Below are positions 46,689 to 59,301 of a stretch of 64,000 nt of DNA, one piece after another. The notes below the pieces were generated by a model. That model was not told where the DNA came from, ran no database searches, and saw only the letters and a list, made by a program, of their open reading frames with translations. Made by a program: the position numbers and the translations under genes. The stretch comes from Scalesia atractyloides (lineage: Eukaryota > Streptophyta > Magnoliopsida > Asterales > Asteraceae), in NCBI GenBank assembly GCA_947069175.1, contig CAMTDV010000017.1, forward strand, positions 52,089,137 through 52,153,136. The letters are read 5' to 3'. Each line of letters starts with the position of its first letter. The first letter of the stretch is position 1.

Positions 46689-47995
46689 TAGAACGAATTA
46701 TAAAAGGGAGATAACATCAGACGGTCGAAGAGGAGGCTACGACTGGACGTGACCAGAAGTGGAGGAGACAAATTTAGAAGCTTTCTTTGAAAGAAATCAA
46801 GGCTAGGAATCACTGGAGTCAAGTGGGAAGCTTAGAGATCAAGGAATTTACGGGTTCTACCTTACCAATTTCTTTCGTTTTCTAGTTTCTTTGTTTTACT
46901 TCAATGATTTCTGTTATTAAACCTTGTTTATTATTTTCGTTCATGACTATGCTTGGCTAGACTTCTTTAACTACCTAGGTTAGGATGATTGTTTGATAAA
47001 GTTTGGATTTTTATTCGGTAATTATTGTGTTTATGGGTTTTTCTTAAAAGTAAAGAACTTTGGAATCTTTAATTTAGTGCGTATGCGTATCTTGTTTTGG
47101 TTATTGCTTGTTTATTCGTTTCAGATGAACCTTGGTGAATGTCCTTCATAGAATAGGTTTGTGTTGATTGTTCGAGTCTTTGCGGGTTCGGGTAGTCTTT
47201 GGGTGAATTGGCCAATAGCCTTAGAAACGGTAAATAAAATATAATTAGAACTTGATATTCTGCTAATCTTGTCGCTTAGAGGCTCGAGATTATTGTTAGG
47301 TCTCGGTGTGATAAAGAACTAGGATTAGGTTATGAGAGAAATCGGTCTTAGATAATTAATCATACTCATGTCTAATAAACAAAATTAAAATCCATAGTTG
47401 CCTTAGACTTTCGCACTGAGTGGTAGATTGTCTTATAGGCAATTTTAAAGAAGTTAGAGGACTGAGAGGAAGTCTAACCAACCGGTGTTCATAACAGCTG
47501 TGTAGGGTCTCACAGGTTTCTTCCTGAGAACGATCAGGAGGTCTTAGTAGGGATTCCTTAGGGTTTAGCATACAAAGATCCTGGTTCTATACCACTTTAA
47601 TTTCGAATAGAAATCCATTCCAAGTTAAACAAGATTCCTGCCTAGGTAGTTGTTTATAACCATTGAATTCAACCTTAGCTCAAATTCGCATCTTAATTAA
47701 TTTAATTAATTAGTTTTTATTTTTATTTTATTTCTATAATTTTTGTAACCCCCCCAAACAAGCAATCAAATTAGTCGTGTCCGTGTCAGTCTAGGTCTAG
47801 ATAGAGTCGTTAACGTAATTCAATAGAGTCTCGTGGGTTCGATATTCGGACTTACTTTAACTATACTGCATTGACCGGTACACTTGTCGGTTGTGTGGTT
47901 TAGGTTTAGGTAGAGTCCAGGTTTATAAATTTAAAACTTAGTGTCTAGATTAGAGTAATTTAGTTAGTTTTAATTAAACCACTTTTAGCACATCA
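45678..47995 (+). mobile_element. TE-5: solo LTR, Athila-like
   Basis: Ends TGATGTGC ... GCACATCA form perfect 8-bp inverted repeats. AGGGG flanks it on both sides (45673-45677 and 47996-48000). The 3' part (TTCGGACTTACTTTAACTAT, then GGTACACTTGTCGGTTG) is typical of Athila-group LTRs. No primer site or ORF lies inside, so it is a solo LTR of 2318 bp. Confidence 0.85.
46285..46648. mobile_element. Micron-like MITE between two (TA)n tracts
   Basis: Inverted ends GGGAGAGGATCATGAGAAAA and, reversed, GGGGATGGATCATGAGAAAA. It is directly flanked by (TA)n at 46253-46284 and 46651-46686 inside TE-5. It resembles the rice Micron class, which sits in TA microsatellites. It has no coding capacity. Confidence 0.65.
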
Positions 47996-48000
47996 AGGGG

Positions 48001-48657
48001 TTTGGATGGAGAGACGTGGAACCATCTTGAGTCGACTAGAAATTAAACTTTATTAAGCAATCACGAGGATGACGATTGGGAGTTCCTTGAGAGAATGAGC
48101 AAGAGATCAAAGGCCAAGGAGTCGGCCGACCGAGCTAAAAAGCATCCCATTTCCCGGTCACTTCCTGATCTCGATTCTAGTTCTAAGGATGGGATTGCTC
48201 AATTGGAGAAAGAGTTGGCTCGCGTGAAGAGAAAAAAGGTGAGTGCGGTGCAGTTTGAGGTGTGTGAAGGTTGTGGGGAGCTTGGTCATCGGGCTGATCA
48301 ATGTCAAATGGGCACGACCGAATACATCGAGGAGGTAAACCAAGTGTTCAGCGATCGAAAAAATAATGACATGAATTCGAACACTTATCATCCCGGTTTG
48401 AGAAACCATCCCATTTTACGATATGGGAATGCCGCTAATCAAATGAACCTGAACTTTCAAGCGGGTAATCAAAGGGGATCCTCATATCAAAACCGTCAAT
48501 GTGGTAATCAAGGAGGTTACCAACGTAATTACAACCAAGGGTACCAAGGGCTTGACAACAACTATCAAGGTGGGTACCAAAGGAATTACAATAACTAAAG
48601 CGGTAATGGAAGTGGTTTGAGCAACCAAGGTGGGGTGGTAATGATTTAAATACCAAG
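48001..48657 (+). pseudogene. gag: TE-4 gag, C-terminal part with zinc knuckle
   Basis: Continues the gag gene after TE-5. From ATG 48095 an open stretch of 167 codons gives a charged region (MSKRSKAKESADRAKKH), one CCHC knuckle CEGCGELGHRADQC (C-X2-C-X4-H-X4-C) and a tail of NQGGYQRNYNQG-type repeats that ends at TAA near 48596. The knuckle would bind the element RNA. Gly/Asn/Gln repeats downstream are tandem duplications of a short unit. Confidence 0.7.
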
Positions 48658-48867
48658 ATGGATGTGATGCTTTCAATGATGCAAGAGTCCAAGAAGGAGA
48701 ATGAAATTTGGGACAAATCACATGAAACATTAGCAAAGCAAGTGGGCCAACTTGCGGAAGAAATGACTCAAATGCGGGGAAGCAGAGGAAGACTCCCGAG
48801 CGACACTACAGTGAACCCGAAGCATCAAAAGCTCAAGCACAAGCAATGTGAGGAATGTGCACATTAG
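48658..48867 (+). pseudogene. TE-4 gag-protease linker
   Basis: 69 codons. The helical MMQESKKENEIWDKSHETLA and AKQVGQLAEEMTQMR, then the Athila-typical RLPSDTTVNPKH motif that joins gag to protease. It ends in a stop and overlaps the next frame, so a frameshift separates it from the protease. Confidence 0.6.
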
Positions 48868-49744
48868 CGCGGTAAGTCTTCTTTCAAATGATGAGTTTTG
48901 TAGTGTCGAAAGTATTCCACCACCACAACTTGTTGATGGTGTATTGGAAGATGTAGGTGATGAGTCAGGAAGTAAAAATGAGCAAGAAACGATTTCACAA
49001 ATGAATATAAAAAAAGTAACTAAAAATTCTTTCTGTGAAAGTTGTTTAAATGAATTGCATGCTAGGGCCAATGATATGGGTGCGGAGTTTAATACCATCC
49101 CATACCCGTTGGCTCTATTGAAACCAATTAATGCATCAAGGGTTGAAAAACGGTGCCAACCGAAGGACGAGAGGTGGGAAAATTTTAAACAAGCAAAAAT
49201 TAATTTGCCGTTACTTGATGACATCAAAAAGGTTCCGACTCATGTAGAGTGCTTGAAAGAGTTGAGCACCGAGAAACAACACAACAAACTACCTAAAAAA
49301 ATTGATTTAATATCTCATGTTAGTGCCGTATTATCGAGTACTCTCCCCCCAAAAGCTCAAGATCCAGGAGATCCTCTTATTCCAATCCAAATTGGTAAAT
49401 TTAAAATTAAGCGGGCGCTCCTAGATCTTGGAGCTTGTGTGAGTATTTTTCCCGGGAGTCTGTATGACCAATATGATTTTGGTCCTTTGAAAAATTTTGA
49501 CACTCCTATGGTGTTGGCCGATCAGACTCCCACGCATCCAAGGGGGATGGTAGAAGATGTGATAGTAAAGGTTGAATATTGCTATTACCCAGTTGACTTT
49601 TTGGTAGTTGACTATGTTGGGTGTGTTGAGGACACACAACCGATAGTCATATTGGGTAGACCGTTCCTGGCAACTGCTAATGCCATAATAAATTGTGCAA
49701 CAGGAACGCTAAACATGGAATTTGGGGACCGGGAACTAAATTGA
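48848..49744 (+). pseudogene. TE-4 aspartic protease-like ORF
   Basis: 298 codons. The C-terminal half holds IPIQIGKFKIKRALLDLGAC followed by VSIFPGSLYDQYDFG, the retropepsin core of the Athila group with Asp in DLGA. PIVILGRPFLATANAIINC, the second protease signature, follows. The frame is open from the linker to the end of protease, but a stop at 49742-49744 and no RT downstream mean it is not part of a pol polyprotein. Whether it is translated is unknown; the ATG may not be the true start. Confidence 0.7.
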
Positions 49745-50504
49745 ATGTTTTTTTCCCATATTTACTAACCCGCTTGGTGAGGATAGGTGTCCTAATGTGG
49801 TCATGAATCCGAACAAAAGTATATGTGCTATGGTTGGTAGGTTTGGAGAATCGAAGAAAAAAGTCGGTCAAGAAGAAGAAGGCGAAGAAGTCGCCTCAAG
49901 AAAAGAGGGAAGAAGATGAGTTGAGGAAGTTTGGCTCGTTCGGGAATAGATGGTAGGAGTCGCCGATCGGTTATGGGGAAGAGTTCGTGGGCGACAAGCA
50001 CTCCGTTCGACCACCATGAGGTGGTATGTTATTTGTTGTTGTATATTGTTTTTAGTTATATTGTTTCATTTATTTTTAGTTTTCATGTATTCTCGTTCTT
50101 TTCGTATTTCTTCGCTTTATTAGGTAAATGAACTTTGTGGGTGTGTTTACAATATAACCCTCACGAGACCAGGAGGTTTAAAAGGGCTTGTTGCATAAGC
50201 TAAATGCAATCGTGATTCCAACGAAAGTGACTTAGGTTTGTTGTTGTTGTACATTATTTTTCCACATAAATCAAAGTGAAATAACGTATGGCTTGGTAAT
50301 GTTTTTTTTCTTATAAAAATGGTAGAACTAGGTAACTAACAAGTTTGGATGGTTGTGAGAAGCGTGCTTCTACACAAGTGTGGAGATTTGTAGGTACATC
50401 ATATTCACGAGACGACCATTTTTGTGGAAGGATGAAGAGCACACGAGGAACGAGCGAAAAACCAGGTGCATACGTTTCTTTTTATCTTTGATTTTTAGTT
50501 AGCT
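49745..50504 (+). other. TE-4 internal region lacking pol
   Basis: A short Lys-rich stretch (about 49855-49950, KKKAKKSPQEKREEDELRK) is the only notable coding-like piece. No RT motif such as YxDD appears in any frame I followed. Confidence 0.5.
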
Positions 50505-51742
50505 AATAATGTCACACCCTCAAAATCGACATGCGGAGTTCTACCGCGTGGCACGTGACGAACCAGGATCTCAGCCATTAGTCATATTGAACGACCACTA
50601 TATGAGTTTAAAAAAAAATTCTTGTTCGTGAGAAAATCCGGTTTATACAATTGAGTGGTGGAAGCGTAAATAATTACAAAACTAATATAGCTAATGTAAT
50701 TAAAAATTGATTCTAAAAGTTTGGTGAAATCAATGCGACTCCGAAATGCATCCTAGTCCTGATGGGTGCTACCTTAGCAACCTGAGAAAGATATGCAAGA
50801 ACAAGTGTCAACACAAAATGATGAGTGAGTTCACAGGTTTTACGTTACAATTATAAAGTAAGTTGTTTCTCAAGAGTTTTCCACTGTTTCAAACCCAAAA
50901 CAGTAAATTGCAGTGTTTAGCAGTTACTTGTTATATTTGTAGGTAGCTAACCTATGTCATGTCAACAAAGTGTTCGATCCGAAGCTGACGTTGCTGCCCC
51001 TGTTATGCCAGGTCTATCACCAACCATGGCTAAGTGTTAGGCAAATTCTACACCGGTGACCATCAAAGTTCAGTCTAGCTAGGCCGACCAGCTCGAGTGG
51101 GGCTTTTCGGGCACAATAGTACTACTAAAAATTCGCTCACTATAATCCAATACTAACGGCATCGTAAGTTTTAAGGGACTGACATGTGATAAATGCTACT
51201 TTGTTACCCATAACTAATATAACGAAAACCTTAACAGTTGTGTCGTTACCTTACCGTAACGTTATGACATTACTTTATCGTAATGTAGTGCATGCTTCCT
51301 CCCCCTGTGTTTTAAAAACATTTAAAAGAGTAGGGGCCGTGAACTCACCTGGTGTGCAAAGCATTATATGCCACATAGTAAACAGAGTTAAGCAGCCCCT
51401 AACGCTTGAATATCCAACCTTCTCGTGTCCTAATACAAGTAAAGGACACCTTAAGGACTAATGCAAACAATTTCTAATTTCACAACTTGGTTATAAAGAA
51501 GTTTGTTCAACTACCTAGTCTAGATCGAAACACTATTCGATTTAGACTGTTTAACTTGACGAACCGATATGGACTTAGTTTGGGTTTATGGTGAATATAT
51601 TTATTTATATAGAATAAAATATAAATATAACGTAATGTCAAACGTAATATGATTAACATTATCCGCGTAAAAAAAGGCTCTTCGGGTTTATAAAAGGAAA
51701 TGCATTTGTTCAAGTTATAACTTGTCTCGTAAAACGGATAAA

Positions 51743-51790
<48 letters not shown>

Positions 51791-51794
<4 letters not shown>

Positions 51795-52872
51795 GGGGTA
51801 TGGTCCCAAAACCTTGCGCTAATCAAGGAAACCATACCTATTAGTAACTTCTAAGAAAACTGCGCGCAGACTTCTTTGCCAAAATAAGATTTATTAGAAC
51901 TCTGCGCCAAATATCCAATAGAGGAAAGCGTCATTTAACTACCTTGCGCGAGCCCGCTCAAGGTTCAAAGTTAACCTTGAACACTCTTTGGATAAATGTT
52001 TCATTTAACTACCTTGCGCGGGCTCGCGCAAGGTTCAAAGTTAACCTTTAACATTCTCGTTGGATAATGCTTCATGCACAAACCTTACGCAGATATTTAT
52101 ATCAAAGCAAGCATCCACCAAACGTTGCGCTAAGCAGCAAGGAGAAGAAGGAAGATCAGTTAACTAACTTGCGCTTCTCGTGCAAGGAAACAGTAAATCC
52201 TGAGAAATTTTCCCTTAGCAAAATCCTTGACTTGGTACAGAAGCAAAGGGAATCATTTCTGTTATAACAGAATGTACACGTGGCGAATAATAGATGGGTA
52301 ATAGCTGTGAAACCTTCTAGAAGCCATTAACACCCAATCGTGCAAGCATCCTTTCGGTTATAACCAATTGCCACATGGCATCATCTGGACGACTTGGGAA
52401 GATCACGGTGATGACATGCTCACATTTATAAGATGTAGTGATCTCATGTTGACACGTGGCACCTCCCTAACCGCTAATGAGCTCACGATCCGTGTGCACT
52501 AACGGATTGCCAACAAACGTTGACGGAATAGCAAAAGATTCCGTTAAAGTTAACAATCTCTCTTTTTGGCGCCAAACACTGGCTATAAATAAGTAACTTG
52601 GAGTTCAAGGAAAGGTATTCACTCTCAACTACTCTCTCACTTACAATACTTACTTCCGACTACCTGTACTTATTCTCACGCCGGAGGGTGGTCACAGAGA
52701 GAACCCCCCTTCTCCCTGTGGCGAGCTAATGGTGTTCTGTTTTGCAGTATCAGCAGAAGTACTGTATTAATCATCATCCATCGTGAAACCAAATGGAGGG
52801 TTAACCCTTTTATGCAGAGCCCATTCCATAGATCTACTTAGATTCCGGTCTAGTTGATCTAGGGTTTCTTCA
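51791..52872 (+). mobile_element. TE-7: Tat-type solo LTR
   Basis: TGAAG...CTTCA ends, ATATA on both sides because it landed in a (TA)n tract, length 1082 bp. TATA box GCTATAAATAAG near 52582. Downstream, TCACGCCGGAGGGTGGTCAC, AACCCCCCTTCTCCC and CTAATGGTGTTCTGTTTTGC have the layout of Tat/Retand LTRs. A 70-bp unit (CATTTAACTACCTTGCGCG...) is tandemly doubled at 51931-52000 and 52001-52070. The right LTR of TE-6 lacks it. Confidence 0.75.
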
Positions 52873-52903
<31 letters not shown>

Positions 52904-54222
52904 ATATATTATACACAATATTTAGTTTGTGAAAATAACGGCTCGCGATGAGATTTCCCTTACTAAATCATTTTAAAAGATCTTTGATACCATTGTACAA
53001 GGATGTATACACAACATACGCTACGGTTTAGTTTTATAGAAAATTCGGGCAGAGCTTCCCCTATTTTTGTGCCTACCAGACAATAGAAGTTGTCTACAAT
53101 TTCCCTACAATCACCCAATTCATATGTTTCAGGTATTTTGTATTACATATAAGTGCGTCAATATGTACAATTATTTATACATGTGTGTCCACATATAAAC
53201 AGTCCCGTAAGCCCTTAACATCACATGTTTTGTCGATTCCTAATTATCAAACTAACGTTCACACCCTTTACCCACTTGTCGGTTCGATTCGTTCACGAGT
53301 TAACTCTTTATTACAAGAATGAGATTATACATACAAATTTATACAAATACAACATATAATTAGTCGGTTCTACGTCGTTACCTTCAAGCAAGACGTATCT
53401 AACAAAAATAACACATGAGCCTCGAACTACGTGTGGACCAAATCTGACCCACTAACCAAAGTCAACCGTTTGACTAACTTTGAATGTGTCACCATGGTTT
53501 ACTGTTGTTGACCCAGCTTTCATCCGTTGACCCGACACTTGACTGACCCGAAATGATAACCACTGCCGCTCGCTACCGCTTTCGACAATAATGGCCGGCT
53601 TTGCTGCCTGCAGCCGCTGCCACCACTTACAACCGCCACCTAGCTAGTGGAGACCCCCATAAAACCACCCAAATACCTAAACAATTCATAAATAACCTCC
53701 GATGTTCACAGATCCGAGAAATCGGAATCAAATCTATTCCTCAGGGCCTCAAAAGACTTAACTGGGTTTGAAAAGGGTTGCCGGAGCCCTAGGTTCTGCC
53801 ACTCCTGTTGTGGTTACCTAGCTTCATCACCCCACTACCCGATGAACCACACAGCCGCCGCCGTTAGGGTTTCAAACCACCTCAGCATCTAAACTACCTC
53901 TCCCGCCACCCAACGACTTCTCCACCAACCCGACGTCACCACCACTCGAGTTCTCGGACACCTCCCTGTCCCTCCGTCTTCTGCCGCCCGAACACAACCC
54001 AAACAACCTCAAAACCGCCACCGCTGTCCACCGAGCTACGCCGCCCATGGTGGTGGCCGGCCATTTATCTCCCTCTCACTCTCACGACTTCTCTCTCCTC
54101 GCCACTCTCTAAATATATAAAATTGATGCGTTTGTTGTTTGAAATCTGATGTATGTTTGTGTGTTTATGTCTAGAGACAAAGAAAAAGTCATGGGGGCTA
54201 GGGTTTGAAAAGAAAATAAAAG

Positions 54223-54471
54223 GAGTTAATTACGTTTTTTCGTCCCTGTGGTTTGTCAAAAATCACTATTTCAGTCCATTAGTTTAAAAATTGCAATTTC
54301 AATCCCTGTGATTTCACTTTCGTGACTATTTCAATCCATTGGTTTGCCAAAAATCAGTATTTCAGTCCATTAGTTTGCAATATAGTGTAAGAATAATTGG
54401 ATGGAATTTACGAAGGTGGATTGAAATAGTTACAAAAGTGAAACCACAGGGACGAAAAACGTAATTAACTC
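54223..54471. mobile_element. 249-bp MITE (MULE-type) with empty site preserved
   Basis: Ends GAGTTAATTACGTTTTTTCG and, inverted, GAGTTAATTACGTTTTTCGT, with about 31 bp of TIR (CCCTGTGGTTT shared). The 9-bp flanks are AAATAAAAG (54214-54222) and AAATGAAAG (54472-54480). The right TE-6 LTR has a single AAATGAAAG at 61871-61879, the undisturbed site. Confidence 0.85.
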
Positions 54472-54823
54472 AAATGAAAGGGAAGGAGAAAGAGATGGTT
54501 ATAAAGCTAGGGCTTTGGTGTAGGTGGGTGCACACCGCGTATACAAACCCGTTTATAATCGCGTGCCTCGTTTAAAACGCTTGTTTAAATTATACAAAAT
54601 AAATATAACCATTAACATATTTTTGCTAGTTTAAATCCACAAACAATTATTCAGAATAGTTATATATATATATTGCTAAAATAAATACGCTTGATAAAAA
54701 TTTTTCGGTTAAATAGCATGTTTCACTCATGACTAGTTATTATTATTCACTAAATAAAAGTTCATGATATTTGTACAGGAAACTCTTTATAATTAACCAG
54801 GGTCGAATATACGGGTTGTCACA

Positions 54824-57800
54824 TTCTCCCCATGTTATAGGAATTTCGTCCTCGAAATTTAGGCCAAGATATATTATACCCTCCATATAAGGGTTCGTCA
54901 ATAACACATTGGTAGGCGTGAATAAATACGGTTTCCTAAAGGTTCGCTAAATAGCATATAAGTCACATAACATGTAGAATCACATAGCATATAAATTCAC
55001 ATAATTTATTTTTTATTTACTTGTTCGAGGATATTATTGCGTTTGCTCTCCAATGTTCGAGTATAAACTCGTGTGTGATTCCGCAATTCTCCGAATTAAC
55101 ATTACATGAGTGTTTGTTTGATAACCGACACGCTTAATTACCCATAATCAAATGTAATGCATAAATGAATGTTTGAGATAACGGAGTTTGTGTGAACATC
55201 ATCCCTTTGTTGAAAGAATTTTCGTCCCGAAAATTTAGATTATGATATTTTTTGGACCATAGTTGAAAGTTCATTGCTAAAGAGGGCGTGAAAGCATAAG
55301 GCGGTTACAACGAGACAAGAGACAATCATACTACATGATTGAGACGACAACTGATGACAAATAGGATTCCATTGTTCATCCGAACAAGTTATGAGAGATT
55401 TTATATATAGGTATAGAATAGTCAATTGTTGAAGCAACAAATCAGTTTCTGTTAGAGTAGGTGCACATAAGTACGACTATTAAGAGATATACGGAGTCGC
55501 TTACAATGTAAGTATACACGAAAGTAAAGAAATGACGAAACTCTCAAAATGTTATCATGGTATTGAAGTTTGGTGGACCAGTTTCCTTTTCAAGAATAAG
55601 ATAGAATAGCTATTATCATGGATGTGACGCCAATTGTTCAGAGTTTTAGTAGGTGAAGCCACTATGGCTTGAAGAGGTCGTGATGTAACAAAGTGAATTC
55701 TTGCATAGGGATTTAGAATGGAGATTAAGTTAGGCTATCAAGGAAAACACTGATAGATGTTAACTTGTATTTGGTCTTAGTAGAAATATAAGTTGAGTTA
55801 ATGGGAGGTCGATGATAAAGAATGTTGTAACAAGTTACGTTAAGCAAGGGCGATACTCACAAGAGTTGGAACACCAAAGGGTCATACATCGGTATGTCAT
55901 TGACGGATGAGTTTAACATGTATGGCCCCGGGGGGGGGGGGTGTTGCACAAAATATAGTTTAGGTGAGCTCAACACGTTTGAATTTGAGTGACTTGTAGA
56001 AGGCAGTAATTTGTTATCATGGAGTGATCTAAATATTAAGTAACCAACACTTCACAAATCAAATATATGTAATGTATATTTTGAGATTACCCGAATATAC
56101 ACGAACGTTATACGTCATAAACGAGGGGTCGACGAAATAAACCAAACTAGAATTGTGTTGGGGTAATTTTTAAAGGCCAAATTACTCAAATCCTAGGGTC
56201 ACGTGTGTGCTAGGAGCACCACTGAGAATTTACTCAAAGTAACCGACGTGAAAGTAACTAAAGCGAGTGTAAGAGATATTCGTTTGTATGTGATGTTGCT
56301 ACCGGAGATTAAAAATGGTGCAGTCACCACTACCGAAGAACAGCGGTGATGCCATCATATGTAAGGATTCGAGAAAGAAATAATAATTGCTTGGAACAGG
56401 TGATTCAGGTAAATTCATCAACAGAATGGATAAAACTCAAGTTCGTCATTATGCCCCTTTATTTTAGAATGTTAGCATCTTGACGCGTTCGTACGAAAGA
56501 AGAGAGGTTTTCGGTTGATAAAAATCATGATATTTGGCTATAATTAATTTTAATAGATGAGCAGCTTTCGGTCCTCGAGGAATAAGCATGGAACCAAGAG
56601 GTCGAGGAAGTTATACATAATGCTTTCGCACGGAAAGAGTGTTGACCTTTGCATACCTCACGAAGGTAGAAATTTTATCTTCTACTCCTACACTTGTTGA
56701 ACTTAAATATGGCTCGTTACTCCTTGAGTAGCATTCGTAATGAGTGATTTAGCCAAGTGAGGATTAACGTATAATAGGGTTAGGTAAGAACTATGGTATT
56801 CATTCTAGCACAACAAGATAAGACGCGAAGAGCATACCAAGACGTGGTTGTCATCAATCTGTTCCCCATATTTGTTTTAGAATCACTAGTTAATTAATGA
56901 ATACAATGATGAGAATGTAGTTGGTCGCACACAAGCGATATAAATAGAAATCAATTGACGCTATTGGTTGTGGGAAACGTTACATTGAAGGTGTTGACGC
57001 AATACGAATTATGTAGAAAAATAATGGTTGGTCGAATTTGTAGTGCCCCGGTTCAATCGGAGTGTTCTCTACAGTCGTCGAGCTGGTCCAAATGCGATTA
57101 AGAATGGATTCACAAAAATTCTTTGTATGAATTTGAGTGTGCAATCAGTCGAACACGTATGCAACCAAATTTGAAGGGTTGAACTAAAATGTGTGTATTT
57201 GGAACATCACCTATGTCGTCAAGAAGTTTCATTACAAGGACGCGAAAATATAACCAAAAACTTATGGTCATAGTAACAATACATCACCATCTTCAGGGTT
57301 CAAGAAGTGATCGCAACGAATCGAAAAGGCGAGTCTATCGAGTTCTTTTAAATTAAAGCAAAATTTTTATGGGAGTTTATGCTTAGAGAATCAAAGATGT
57401 AGTGTGACCACGACAATGGAATGAGAGATTTGTCTACATTGACAACAGTAACTAACTGTCGCATTTAACGGTAAGCGTCGGCTACTGCAACGGCTAGGAA
57501 TAGACTAGCTTAGAAGGGAAAACTGTCATGGAATAACTAATCTAGCAATACAAGGAGTAAGATTTATGTCATCATGTTTACCTGGGAGTTGATTAACTTA
57601 TGTCTCTGTCTTTCGATGTCCCTAAGATGATGGGACCGTTTTTGTGGAAATCCGTTTACAGAGTTGGGTGTGCCGCGATGTACATCAGGTTGGACTAAAG
57701 ATTAGCAACAAGACCGAGTGATGGGGTTAAAAGAAATTTTATAGTTAGGCACAAGGGATAAGGTGTGAGCGTACGAGAGATTCTTCATATTTCGTTTATA

Positions 57801-59285
57801 TGCTGACGTTTAAGGGTTTACCCTACGATTTCTGATAGGGTTTCAATCGAGATAACAAGTTCTGATAAGAATCTCAGTTTCACTAAGACTCGTACTTCTA
57901 AAATTCATACTTGAGTAAGAAAAATAAATAAATAAAATAATAATGAGGTATTCCATTAACGATAGCTCAATGTGTCCGAGAAGGTCTTAAATCTAATAGC
58001 TGCGTCCATCCACTACTGGACAAGTTTAACGACACCAGTTAGTCGGTGAATGGGTTACGAGAGCTTCTACTGACATTGGAAGTTTTAAACATGAGATGCA
58101 TAGGTTAGGACAATTCATCCACACACAAGGTTTTACTAGAATTCACATGCATTGCAAATTGCTATTACGTGTGCACCCGTAATGATAATTTGGTTTGCAT
58201 GTTCACCCTAGTTCATCATGTCTTGTGTTATAATGTCTCTCAGTTGGATTGTTGAGTATGGAGTGTCGCCAAAAATGAAAAAGGTCATCAAAAGCGTAGT
58301 CATCAACTATACGTTGATCTATTAGGAGTTATATGAGAAAAGGTAGTCGGGAATCGTTCGAGCTGAGTATTCACTTGAGTTAAAACACAAAAGGAGAGTC
58401 TACTATAGCGAATAGTAGATGGACGTATGCACATGGAACAAACATTCACATGAAATGTGACATCAAGAGATGAAACTGGTTCATCGACATATGTTACTGA
58501 CATATGTTACTGGAGAAAGCAAATTAGTCGTTAAGCCCTCTGAGTTAGAAGGAAGTTCGAGTATGCAATGAGCAAGACACTCCGACTTCATGGTCAATCC
58601 ATATTCCAAAGAACATCAACAAAGATGTGAGTCAGGGTTCAGGAAAATAAAATGATGACATCTCAGTGTCAAATGATGTATGCAGTAATGTGTGCAACCC
58701 TCTGTTCAACGCAGGGTGCCTCACGCGAGGCCCACGTGCGCAAGTTGAAAGAAACTGAAACTAGTGGGACCAGGGTATTGTCGTTGGTATGTAGAGAAAG
58801 GACTCGTTTTCGATTAACTGAACTCCAAAGAGGTATGTGTGAATGTGGGATGTCGTACCAAACAGGGACCTGGGAAAGCTCACCGTACCCGGTAGTACCA
58901 CTGATAGACTCAAGCCGGTGTTTTGTTCAACCTTGCAGTGTAGGAAGAGGTGCAGATGATTGTGATGTGAGAAGCTCCTCTAGAGGCTCCGTCTCACGAT
59001 CCTCGGACATGGGTAGATACTAGTTTTTGGAGATCCCACCAACGTCTCCACTAGGGATGAAGATACAATGAGTTTGATGTGTTCCTCGTCAGTAGAGGGT
59101 GTAATGGATGATGTCGACGTGCCCATAATTTCAATGTATGTTTTGATGGCATGTGTGTAGGCATATCATGTATGAGTGTTCTTGTATGCGATGTATGAGT
59201 GTCTGTGTTGGTGTATGACTAATGTAGTGTCTAAGGCTATAGACTAAGTCACTCTCTAATGCAAACCTCGTTCACTATAACCATT
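54824..59285 (-). other. TE-6 internal region, non-coding or decayed
   Basis: A polypurine-like AACATGGGGAGAA (minus strand, 54824-54836) and the family motif TTTCGAGGACGAAATTCC lie next to the 3' LTR. A second motif TTTCGGGACGAAAATTC near 55217-55236 suggests a duplicated 3' end. A 12-G run lies at 55930-55941. Apart from the leader ORF start I found no gag, RT or integrase motif. Confidence 0.55.
58980..59126 (-). pseudogene. TE-6 leader ORF start, truncated
   Basis: From ATG at 59126 (minus), 48 codons rich in Ser/Thr (MGTSTSSITPSTDEEHIK) end at a TAG at 58980-58982. It lies 160 nt after the primer site, the same place where TE-3 has its intact acidic leader ORF with a Ser-rich N terminus. 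It may be a decayed relative; sequence likeness beyond the Ser/Thr start is weak. Confidence 0.4.
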
Positions 59286-59298
59286 GGCTCTGATACCA
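59286..59298 (-). promoter_or_regulatory. TE-6 primer-binding site (initiator tRNA-Met)
   Basis: Minus strand TGGTATCAGAGCC, three bases after the LTR end. Confidence 0.85.
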
Positions 59299-59301
59299 AT
59301 C

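Larger units (their letters stand above)
50510..54823 (-). repeat. TE-6 left (3') LTR with two later insertions
   Basis: Homologous to 59302-62224 over its whole length apart from TE-7 (51791-52872), a 249-bp MITE (54223-54471) and small indels. The LTR body includes a GC-rich R/U5-like stretch (about 53560-54110). A minus-strand TATA-like TTTTATATATTTAG lies near 54109-54122. Confidence 0.8.

Noticed and set aside
52739..52800. Splice-like TTTTGCAG in TE-7
   Set aside because: A usual feature of Tat-type LTR ends; no exon evidence around it.
58652..59023. 123-codon plus-strand ORF in TE-6
   Set aside because: Opposite to the element's orientation, Cys/Ser-rich without a known domain, no promoter; likely chance.
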